Assembly (NCBI GenBank): GCA_018257865.1
Contig: JAEUBA010000007.1
Span: 186,001-250,000, forward strand
Length of the DNA stretch: 64,000 nucleotides
Source of the DNA: Stereocaulon alpinum
Taxonomy: Eukaryota; Ascomycota; Lecanoromycetes; Lecanorales; Stereocaulaceae
Direction: 5' to 3'
This document shows, piece after piece, positions 11,437 through 20,501 of this stretch. Position 1 is the stretch's first letter. Every line of letters starts with the position of its first letter. The notes below the pieces were generated by a model. The model was not told the DNA's origin. It searched no databases and was given only the letters and a program-made list of their open reading frames with translations. A program made the translations under genes and the position numbers.

Positions 11437-11995
11437 TTACAATTTTTTATTCGTGAGTCGATTCAACTTTTCCCACAAATAGAGGATATCGTCTTTCTCT
11501 TCGCGAGCTTCGTATGAAGAGATCCCATTAACGACACAGCAGACAAACTCATCCCTAAGAAGCTGCGTAACCAGGTCCCTGAAGAGATTACACAAGGTCT
11601 TCCACATGATCGTCCTTGAGCTTGTGAAGCCTGCGATCATTGATACCTGACAGGTCGAACTCAAAACCCTTGTATTCACCCTGCATCAACAATTGACCAA
11701 TCAGACTGCTCATCATACCACAAGCATTTGCTTCTGAGTCGTGCTCGAAGTCCGTATGGAGACCATAGAAATAGCCAATCACGACGCTAGGCTTGGCGGC
11801 GACGAAAAACTATTTGAGATAAGCGCTGAAGAAGGAAAGTGGTGCCATCGACTCCAGTGCGTGGGAGTTGCTAGTTATGAGGAGGGTGCAAGAGCTTTCC
11901 GATGCCACAAGCCAAACGTAGAGCTCCTTTGATGCCATGATCCATGCTACTCTGTCTTGGGCAACGGGGTCAAGGTTGTAGCTAGTCCGAGGCAC
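11437..11995 (-). pseudogene. Decayed fragment of a fungal P-loop NTPase-type protein
   Basis: Three overlapping minus-strand frames read in order along one protein: 11995-11810 (a WIMASKELYVWL segment, then SCTLLITSNSHALESMAPLSF), 11782-11588 (FYGLHTDFEHDSEANACGMM followed by SLIGQLL), and 11679-11437 (LCNLFRDLVTQLL, then FVCCVVNGISSYEAREEKDD). This order of motifs (LLI-x-Gly-like strand, SPLSF, CGLHTD, GMM-SL-QLL, DGISFYE-like strand) is that of a common ascomycete NTPase/STAND-like family. No start codon, Walker A lysine or C-terminal part is present and the frame changes twice, so this is a remnant of at most about 190 residues. The family match is from memory of its motif pattern, not a search. 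Confidence 0.5.
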
Positions 11996-12059
11996 TGATC
12001 AATATCAGTGAGTGGGTTGATTTCTTGGTGATCCATCCTGTGAATTAGGGTTTTTCAGA

Positions 12060-12534
12060 TCAATGCCTACAAGTTCTTGTTGGCATCATTGCGGAAGCTT
12101 CTCGCCTTACAAATGATCAGTACGGAGTGAGTGAGTGGGAGACTCCTAGTGCGAAGCCTATGCAAAGTCGAAGGGCTAATGAGAGGAAAAGCCAGCCACC
12201 GCTGGAGGCGAGTGTGATAGAGACTTCGGAAGAGTAGAAGGGTGGAGGGAGTTCATAAGGAGAAGAGGAAGATGGAGAGGTTGAGGTAAAGAAGACGGGT
12301 GCGAAGGGCGGCAAAACGAGGGTAGATAAGATTTAGAAACTCTCGGACGCCGGAGTGAAGTCTACTAAGAAAAAAACGCAGGGAGAAGGGAAAGAAGCCG
12401 AAGATGGCAGAGTCAGAGCAGGGAGAGAGAGTCAGGAGGTAGAAGATGGTGAGAGACAATAGGAGGAGGACCAGGAAGAGGAAGAAGAAGCGGGGAAGGA
12501 AGAGGAGAAACCTGTAAAGAAACTGGTGAAATAA
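12060..12534 (+). pseudogene. Decayed Lys/Glu-rich ORF interrupted by stop codons
   Basis: One plus-strand frame from about 12060 to the TAA at 12532 keeps coding-like composition, with purine-rich codons giving runs of Glu, Lys, Gly and Asp. It is broken by TAG and TAA codons near 12235, 12256, 12334 and 12460. Several stops sit where CAG, CAA or GAG would fit, as C-to-T decay would produce. The protein would have been a charged, low-complexity domain of unknown role. Simple purine bias without a gene is the main alternative. The minus-strand ORFs over the same bases are shadows of this composition. Confidence 0.3.
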
Positions 12535-13030
12535 AAGACCCTTCCAAGAATTCTTGAAAAAGGCAATGAATAACAAATAAAGTAGGTCATCATCGAGACT
12601 ATGTTGCTTGTTTGAGCCCATATGCATCTGATCTTTGGAGTCATAACAGACTTGGTATTGTTATGGTTGGATAGGCTCGTCTCCTTCATGTCTGTCTACC
12701 TTACCTAGTAGTGCTCGGTACCAGCTTCGACACTGTGTCAAAACGTCCGGAACCGATAATGGCGACGCGGGATTCACTAGTGAACATGACTCAATAGACT
12801 GTAGACGCGGTGGCAGTGCATAGGGCCAGCGTCACAGATCACATTGCAACTAACAAGAGACTCGAGCACCGAGACCCTCCTGTAGCCGACCGGTAAAAGC
12901 TTACACACAAGTTATGTACAATGATTTCATCAATCGAGTTCACCGGTTCTTCAGTTAACGAATTCAGAACGTAGAAACAAGGAGAGAGCGTTTGAGGTAC
13001 CGGGCCACCATGTCTTTGCCCTGATATGGC
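12535..13030. other. Intergenic stretch
   Basis: Nothing supported. It lies between the purine-rich remnant and the 3' end of the secreted-protein gene on the minus strand. Confidence 0.4.
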
Positions 13031-14518
13031 TTAAGAAGGAACGGTGTTATTCCCTGCAACCTGCAAATCCGTCTCACACCCAGAATATTGCCAAAAGCTT
13101 CCCGGCAACTTCGACAGCACCTGCCCGGGCGTGTCATAGATAAAACCTCCAATATTGCCCCAGCTAAGCGCCGGTCCTTCAACCCTAGGAGCAAAACCCG
13201 GCCTCGGCGGCGGATTCACAAGGTATACGTTTTCGAAAACAGGAGCTACTTGGCCACTGTTTAGACCAATGGACATCATGTTTCCGTTGGTTGTGAGGCC
13301 TTTGACATGTGTGCCGCTGTTGTCTTCGCTGGATACGGCAATGTAGGAGTTTAATCCGTTCTCCATTGTCAAGACATAACCCTTCTTGATTCCTGCACGG
13401 CTTGCGAAGACCGCGGTGAAGGTGCGCTTACTTTCCAGGGCGGAAAAATCATAATTGCTTGCGTACCATAAATTGCAACCCGGATCTTTGAAATGATTTG
13501 GATCGCTATCATCAACGCAGCGTTGATTTCGAGGACCGGCTGTTCTCCAGGCACTGAGATTGTAGCCTTGTTCTACTTCCATCGTAGCGAGCATGTTGTT
13601 TCCGCCGCTATCAGGAGCACCAACTGAGATTATCCGCGCTTGGGTGAATAATTCACCCTGATCGACCCATATGGTACCTCCGAGGATCGTCATATTCTCG
13701 GCTTGGATGACATAGATCATAACCGCAGGACGCTGATTTTTGTTCTCGTCCGTGATGTCGATAATGAAGGTTACGCCGCGGATATCGAGTGTCCAGCCTG
13801 CTGGGAAGTTGTATAGAACAAGGTTTTCACCTTTGACGGTGTTGGCGTCTGTGCCGGCTGGCATCACTTGGCCGGGCTTGTAGCGGTATGATCCAGGTGC
13901 GACGACCATCCATTTAGAGGGAAGGTTGTTGCCGGTCTTTTGCTTATCCATCCAATTTGCGAAGTCGGCGTTGTCGAAGACGCCAGGGTTCGGGGGGTTG
14001 TAGGTGGCTGCACCTAAAGGGATTGGGTCTGTTGCGACTGGGGCGCTGATGTGTTTGCCGTTAATTGGAAGAGGCGCGGAACCGTCGGGTCGTGTAGGCA
14101 AAGAAAGCGCCGAAGACCCGTCAGGAATCTTGACCGGCGCTATTTCAGCAGCGGCAGCAGGAGTAGTAGTAGCGGCCGCGGAAGCTGAAGAGCTCGTACG
14201 AATTGCAATCGAAGCGGCTTCAGCGGCGTCTGAATATGTTCCAGAAGGGGGAGATTGAAGAGCGACTTTCCTCATTTCACCTCCACTAGCAGCTTTCATT
14301 TTGACTGGTGTTAGTGTTGTAGCTGCAGATCCGGCTGTATTTTTGCCGGGGTTTGCAGCAGTGGATGCGGCCAGCTGATCTCCAGTCACAGTCCCTGAAG
14401 GAACATCACCGTATACAGTCACCCAGACCATGCTGCAGTCATCATCCGCCGTGTTTCCAGGTCTGGGAGCTGCAGAGACAGCCGCAGCCAGGAGCACGTA
14501 CGCCAGAATGCTCCTCAT
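13031..14518 (-). CDS. Secreted protein of unknown function, 495 aa
   Basis: A single exon with ATG at 14518 and a clear signal peptide (MRSILAYVLLAAAVSA, cleavage near residue 16-18). Residues about 20-165 are low complexity, rich in Ala, Ser, Thr and Pro, and are probably an O-glycosylated linker. Residues about 175-490 form a globular domain with NPPNPGVFDNADFANW, a GENLVLYNFPAGWTLDIRG strand, repeated beta-strand patterns (MTILGGTIWVDQGE, NSYIAVSSEDNSGTHVKGL) and few Cys. The regular strand-turn pattern suggests a parallel beta-helix-like or jelly-roll fold, but no catalytic motif was recognised. It is probably extracellular or wall-associated. The codon pattern is clean and the gene looks intact. 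Confidence 0.75.
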   Translation of the reverse strand: MRSILAYVLLAAAVSAAPRPGNTADDDCSMVWVTVYGDVPSGTVTGDQLAASTAANPGKNTAGSAATTLTPVKMKAASGGEMRKVALQSPPSGTYSDAAEAASIAIRTSSSASAAATTTPAAAAEIAPVKIPDGSSALSLPTRPDGSAPLPINGKHISAPVATDPIPLGAATYNPPNPGVFDNADFANWMDKQKTGNNLPSKWMVVAPGSYRYKPGQVMPAGTDANTVKGENLVLYNFPAGWTLDIRGVTFIIDITDENKNQRPAVMIYVIQAENMTILGGTIWVDQGELFTQARIISVGAPDSGGNNMLATMEVEQGYNLSAWRTAGPRNQRCVDDSDPNHFKDPGCNLWYASNYDFSALESKRTFTAVFASRAGIKKGYVLTMENGLNSYIAVSSEDNSGTHVKGLTTNGNMMSIGLNSGQVAPVFENVYLVNPPPRPGFAPRVEGPALSWGNIGGFIYDTPGQVLSKLPGSFWQYSGCETDLQVAGNNTVPS

Positions 14519-16886
14519 ATTGGCAATAGCTTGATTTGGACTATTCTCGTCTCTCGGGGCAGTAAGAATGCGGTGCAGAAGAATGGCAATATTCTGAACT
14601 CAATAGACTGCGAGAAATGAATGCAATGGGGGACTAACCCAAATGAATGACAAGAAGTACTAAATGAATGGAAAGCTCGTTGCAATCAATGCAAAAAGCA
14701 ACTGGCAGGGGGGAGAGCAAGGGAATCAGCGACAAAAGAGACGTTTCCTTACATCCACATGTACAGTAGCACGCTTCACCTTAGCCTTCATGTCTAGACA
14801 AGACGGCTGTGAGAAGTGAGACATTCATCTTGCAAAGCCACGGCGGCGGTAGGAAGAGATTAAGAGAGTTGCCTAGCTTTGATTCAACATCATCCCGTTG
14901 AGAGCAAAGCGAGCCCAACCATTCATGGTAGCAGCAATGGCTAATCGTAGTCCATGACCGTCGTTAAAGAGGAACATGGAAGCGCGGGAAGCAGATTTGA
15001 GGACTGTGTACTTCGAAACATGGATCAATCTGGGGTATCCAGCCGCTCCAACCACCTATGAGCCTGAACGACAGCCGCCAGCATCGCAATCCAGATATCG
15101 TAAGGGAGAGCATTGGTTGGGGTCTTCAGGGGCTCGAAGCCATTGGTAGATTACCAGCTTGTGATGGGAATTCTGGGAGTTGTCAAGAGCAGCAATAGTA
15201 ACCAGAGTGGCAACTGCTGTGACGCTAGCTGCCATCGATCCTCAAATTTTAATGTCAGTGGTCTTGGCATATATTCGGTACCTGAACATTAATAAGTATA
15301 TTAGTGATCGCAAGACGAATTGGTCAATTTAGTATAGCAAAGTCATAGGACACATGTAGCGCTTTCCGAGATTTCCGAGTGTATAGCATGCGGATAGAGT
15401 ATGCTAGAGCAATCAAGTAGCAAAGTTAGGTATGTATCGAGTTGATGCACGGAACTAAGCCCGCACCTAGAGCTTGATACTAAAATCAGCCGTGGAGCTG
15501 CCTGAAAGTTGTTTCTCAAGGACTTTCAGGGGCCCCCTTCGGGGCTTGGCTTTAGGGGCGGGCATAGTCCCGTATAGACCAAATTGCACGAGACCTCCGG
15601 TTTCAGTTGTATGGTAATACCCCACTAGAACTTGTCAATCCAAGCAGCCCTAAAGTGGCCTCATGCAGCTTGATTTACATGGCACATACGTGCTGCCTCG
15701 ATGTACATGTCGGTCTTGTTACCGCTGAGAATAATAGCATTAACGCTGATGTATCTAGTACTCAACTCTGGGGAAGAGATATAGTCAATCTCGACGGTTT
15801 TTCGGATCTATTGGGTAATGAACTGAACATGCCGACACCGAGACATCTCACAGAAGCCTTGCACTGGCCCCTTCCGCTCTGAACGGATTCCATAATCTCC
15901 TACTGTTCGCTTGAGCACTGATGCTGCTAAGTATAATAAGGCACCCACCAACAGTCAGATATTTGTACGCCTCGTGCGCAACGAAACGCTGACCCCTCGT
16001 GTGTTGACAAGGGACATTGTATCAATTTCTCAGGTGGATCCCAGAAATATGTCCGCCGCCTGACGTACCAAGGGTTCATATATGCTCATCGTCGACCCAT
16101 GAGTACTTAGCAATCTCCTCGTCATATCTTGCTATCTGGGCGTCGGTCGTGTTGTCTGCGGATTCACGTAATATGGTCCAGGAGTGTTGTAGTACGGAAG
16201 ACAATCCAAGCGATTGGTTTTGACTGACTAGTTGAATCAGGGAAGGCAGACGTGCATCCAAATCTAGACCACAAATTGGCAACCTTCGGGACAGTCTGCA
16301 ATACCGAGACTATTGCGGAAGCTGTTCAGAGACGAAAACCTAAGGTTGGCCGACGGTGCATGAGCCTGCCTTTGCTCAGGCGAACATGCATTGGAGGCGG
16401 TCATATAGATAAGTGTGAGGGGGCAATGAATACTCAAAACTTGGACGGATTGGAACGAGGACCTCTTCAGAGCCGTATCGTGACTAGATTGAGCTCAGTC
16501 AGCTTGCGTAGCTGGGTTGTAGCCCAAGCGTGGAAATCAGCGTCCCACGGATTAGCCTTCAGCAGCTCTAGCCACAACAAACAAATGGTTGCTGAATGTT
16601 GATTAGATGATACCTTGGACTTGCACTTTACGATATAAGTGTTCAGTGAATCTCGCGAAAACTTTTGTGTTTCGGATAAGGAGATACAAGACGTAATATG
16701 ACACCTGCGAGCCCGCATGCTCCATTATCGTAGGATGAGCTCTCTCAATAACCAAAAAGGTTGCAATCCTGCGATCTTCCTGATGTGCTCATTCTATATG
16801 TAGGAAGGTCACAAGACCACTATCAACACGTTGTTTTGAAGACACGGATAGGAACAACCATGCCAGATTAACCATCGACTATCCAT
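14519..16886. other. Gene-poor stretch with protein-like remnants
   Basis: No complete gene is supported. Minus-strand fragments that read like protein are at 14873-15233 (listed separately), 16076-16282 (ending DEEIAKYSWVDDEHI) and 16467-16718 (ending with WATTQLRKLTELN). A GC-rich patch with several GGGG runs lies near 15529-15565. These look like old gene pieces between the secreted-protein gene and the coiled-coil gene. Confidence 0.35.
14873..15233 (-). pseudogene. Possible remnant of a polytopic membrane protein
   Basis: On the minus strand an ATG at about 15233 opens a short frame, and other frames continue with PYDIWIAMLAAVVQAHRWLE and then SKYTVLKSASRASMFLF and GLRLAIAATMNGWARFALN before the stop near 14873. 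The alternation of hydrophobic and amphipathic pieces suggests part of an integral membrane protein. Frames change at least twice and no intron borders were confirmed. The family was not recognised. Confidence 0.25.
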
Positions 16887-18960
16887 CAATTCTCGATCTG
16901 CTTCGTAAATATACCATGCGCACTCTTCTCAACGAGTGACTGCAGACTAGCATAGAGTTCTTTTTGTCGCTAACCATAATGCATTAGTCTCCTCAATGCA
17001 CATATCAGGTTGGTCTCTCAGAATCTTACCTCTTGAACGGTGGCGCGTACATCTTGAGACGACTTTCTCTTCAACGCGTCCAACTTTGTCTGCTTGCCGT
17101 TGACCTCCTCGTCATTCTCACATATATTGGAGAGACCAATCTGCAAGATCTCGTCGAAGCCGCCAACGATGTACTCATTGGAAATATCAGTGTATGCTTC
17201 AGCAATCTTTTGCATAGTTGCAAAATGAACTTTGGCTCGAAATGCAGGATTCTGAGTTGCCTATATTGTGTCAACAGTTGTGAAACAAAGTATGAGAGTC
17301 TCTATGCGCTAACTTGTTGAAGCACTTCAGGATCATCTTCGCTTTCTGGAGCGTCTTCGATCTGCAACACTGGGACGAACTCATCATTCTGGTGCTCGAC
17401 AATGTTGTCGACCATTTTTGTTACTTTTCCGAAGAACAGTAACATCTGTCGAATGCATTGGGTTAGGTCACCCAATCTACCCATGGCCCTAGAGAGTGTT
17501 TTCTTCATCTCGGCCTACGAACCTGTTAGCAAGGTACTGGGACATTGACTGGCACCGGCTTACTAGAGACGTATTATCATCTCGAAGTTTCTGAAGATCT
17601 ATCGCCAACCTTTTCTCTTCTAATAAGGTTTCTTCCAGTTCCCGCCTCTGTGCCTCGAGCAATTGTTCTTCGTTAATGAAGTCATACTCGGTGGCCCACA
17701 AACCCAGTGTGGTCAAGCCAAAAATGGTCCAGCCTAGCAGTGGGTTGACAACGGTGACGCCAGTCATGAATAAGGCTATACAAAAATCAATTGCAGTCAT
17801 CAGGGTAGGATTCAAAAACCAACTGGATGCCGCACCGTGCTCTTGCCATGCATTATCCACCTTCTGTCGAGTTGCGGTGGCCTCGAACAACTTTTGTTTT
17901 CTCAGCTCCAGGTTCCTCTGCGACCTTTCCTGCGCGGCGACAAGATCCGCCTCCTTCTTCATCTGGTCCACAAGCTCTTGGGCTTTCTCTCTCTCCTCAC
18001 GTAGGCTATCCGCTATGACATGTCAGCTGAGCTGTTGTCGTGTCTGGAGTATGCATACCGCTCTTGTCTGATAGTGCGAAAAACACCTTATCCACAAGGC
18101 TGCCCCACTTCTCAAAATCGTGCAAAAGTCTTTGGGCTTCTCCCGCGCAGGTCTCAGACTTTTTTTTCAAAACATTCAGCTGGTTACCCAGCAGCTTTTT
18201 GATGATCGGAGTCTTCGGCTTGGTGGAATATTCCATGATGTTGTCGATCTTGCAATGTCAGAGTTGCCATATGATGAATCAACATCGAGCTTACTGTGCC
18301 TCCGAGCCCACCCACATGTTGTGAAGAGGCGCAGATTTGACCCATACCAACTTCAGCTCTGATGAAAGTAGTGCTCCCAACTTGTGCAATCTCCAACAGG
18401 TTGGGGGCGAGATATTTACTCCTAAAGCGGTGGTTAACGCTTAGAGTTTCCTATACACAATACTCGCAACTTAATACCTGAGCTTCGGATGATCCAATTG
18501 TATCTGAGCAGCATTCTTAAAGGAGGCTACCAACATGCACTCTCCGAGAATGGCCACAGACATTGGAGCTGAGCTAAGTTCCTTTGTCCAATCCTGTTTG
18601 ACCAGATCGTTAAGTCGTACCTCCGAGATCATGTTGGCTATGGCAATTCGAGTCTCCTCTGACGCAACACCTTGCCGTCTTCCTTGCTGGCCCGTCATGC
18701 CGATTGGAGTAGTTCGAAGCCTAGTGTCTAGGTGTCTCATATAAGATGTGAAGTAAGGATGAAGACGAAAGAAGCCGGGAACCCATGCGCACCTTAATAT
18801 CCATGACTGGGCATGTTGCAGGCGCAAGGCTAAGTCACTAATCTCAGCTGCTCGGGCATCAAGTAATTGCACTGGTGCGTCGCCATGCCAAGCAGTTGCA
18901 AGTCTATAAGGTAACCCGATCGATGCATAGTAAGGTGGGCTGTGTAAGCCTCACTCGGCA
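16887..18960 (-). CDS. Coiled-coil protein with central hydrophobic hairpin (divergent pair, member A)
   Basis: Seven exons fit in frame: about 18950-18478, 18421-18295, 18248-18059, 18012-17564, 17514-17314, 17260-17030 and 16969-16887. Introns are 46-60 bp, giving roughly 580 residues. The 5' end is uncertain: the frame is open back to a TGA near 18945 without an ATG, so a short upstream exon is likely. The protein is mostly heptad-like helix. The fourth exon holds one hydrophobic stretch (plus-strand positions about 17690-17815) with two segments separated by a VNPLLG turn, flanked on both sides by charged coiled coil (LLEAQRRELEETLLEEKRLA). No signal peptide or enzyme motif is visible. 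This helix-hairpin-helix layout recalls alpha-helical pore-forming proteins of the ClyA/YaxAB type, but that is an architectural comparison only. A septum-, organelle- or membrane-tethering coiled coil is the alternative. Confidence 0.6.
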
Positions 18961-19118
18961 AACCTGTGGGCAGTTAATGTCTAATTGGCTAACAACAGCA
19001 TATCACAAAGCTTGGCGAACGGGTGATGCAAGCGTGTCCGACCTAGTGTGACTGGGCAGGTCTACAAATTGGGGGCCTGCGGCCGTCAACCAACAAACAT
19101 GATATTCTGTGAAGATTC
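18961..19118. promoter_or_regulatory. Short shared promoter of the divergent coiled-coil pair
   Basis: The two head-to-head coiled-coil genes are separated by at most about 160 bp, possibly less if member A has an extra 5' exon. Such spacing makes joint regulation likely. No clear TATA element was seen. Confidence 0.35.
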
Positions 19119-20501
19119 GTGGCAATGGCAGTTGTTCTTAAAGATTCCGAGCGGATGGAGGGTCTTAGGATTGAGCTCACATCAACCGTAGCTCAGGTAG
19201 AAGCTCTTAAACTGCAGCAACTCGAGATAAGAACCCTTGGCTATAACAAGATTACATCGGCGGCGATCTCAGCGTTGCGATGTCTCTTTGACTTGGCCAA
19301 CCATATCCAGCGTACTGACCAAGAATCGAGGACGTCGTGTTGGCGTCAAAGGGTGACCGAAGACTGGTTGACGGCCACGGAAGACGCTTCATCCCGCACG
19401 ATGGAGTCCAGCATCCAAATGCTTCAAGTACTAGTCAAGAAGGTTGAAGAGACTATCCTACATGTGAAGAAAGCTGTCAGCGAGCGTAGGAATGGCGTCA
19501 TGGAGGAAGCACTAGTGACATCTGAGATCTACAGCGCTTGCATACTCCAGCTCGAGCGGAAAATCAAGCTCTTTGGGCAGCAGTTGCAAGAACGGAACAT
19601 GACCAATGACTCATTAATCGAACAGAACCAGAGTGAGCTTGAGTCGTTGGAGCAGAAGATTGATCATGCCAAAGCCGTTCTCGCCCGTGTGCCTCCAGAA
19701 GTGCTAGACCAGATCACGAAAGCCAAGAAAGCTAATAATGCAAGTCACTCTTGCTATTTTTTATATGCATCCACTGAATCAATCAGGTTGGCATAACTGC
19801 TTCTGCGATTGGTGCAGTTGGTTCAGGGATCAGTGTTCTTTGTCCTCCCGTCATTATTCCTGCTGCAGCCGTGATAGCATTTGGGTGGTTCAAAACGGTA
19901 GACGCATATCTGGATATCAAGAAAGCGTGAGTCATCTCGTCTAATGCGTTGCCTCCAAATTCTACAGCGAGACTGACATCAGCGCAGTAGCAGAACGATG
20001 AATAGCCTCGACCAACTAGTCAAACGATCCGAAAAATTACAAGAGCGCATGACCCAGCTCTCGGAAGAGAAGGCCCTGCTAGAAAGCTCCAGAACAGCAC
20101 TCAGCGAGCTTGCATCCTCTGCTGGGGATATGTCAACGCAACTCAAGTCGGTTTGCAAAGACTCGCAGGCACTCGAAAATGTATACGTTCAACAACAAAT
20201 CCAAGCCAATCACTGGCTATCCGAGATTTGCAGGATTAAGAACCGGTCCTCTGACTTCGAATATGCCAATACACGGGAGGAAATACTTCTCATTCTTGCC
20301 CATCTCGCGCGTGGACTGTACCAAGTGGCCGAATCCAAAGACGCCCAGAATGATGGACCAGAGTCAACCAAAGGGCTCTTCGAAAGCCTCATGAAGGGCA
20401 TCTCGACCACGCTCGATGATATAGCTGAGCCTAAAACCAGCGCCTCACACAATTGTACAATGACAGGTTGTGGAAACCCGGGTTTTTTCAGACCGCAGTG
20501 A
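19119..20501 (+). CDS. Coiled-coil protein with central hydrophobic hairpin (divergent pair, member B)
   Basis: Three exons fit exactly: 19119-19739, 19787-19926 and 19988-20501, giving 424 residues. The first intron has a GC donor (GCAAGT) and an AG acceptor; the second is GT-AG of 61 bp. Residues about 1-60 and 110-205 are heptad-like helices. Exon 2 encodes a Gly/Ala/Val-rich hydrophobic segment (residues about 209-243) with a central CPPVIIP turn. Residues about 255-390 are again coiled coil, and the tail has two Cys (CTMTGCG). There is no signal peptide and no enzyme motif. Size and layout match single subunits of two-component alpha-pore-forming toxins such as the YaxA/XaxA and YaxB/XaxB families, and its partner lies head to head next door. 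The role is inferred only from architecture. Confidence 0.65.
19740..19786 (+). other. Probable GC-AG intron
   Basis: The intron starts GCAAGT and ends CAG. Using it keeps the frame open from exon 1 into the hydrophobic exon 2 at phase 0. No GT donor nearby restores the frame. The strong AAGT after the GC is the usual mark of minor GC-AG introns. Confidence 0.6.

Noticed and set aside
12253..12689. Minus-strand Leu/Phe/Ser-rich ORFs
   Set aside because: Complement of the purine-rich stretch; composition artefact without start context or family.
15529..15565. G-rich patch as a G-quadruplex or regulatory site
   Set aside because: Spacing of G-runs is irregular and no gene start is near; nothing beyond composition supports it.
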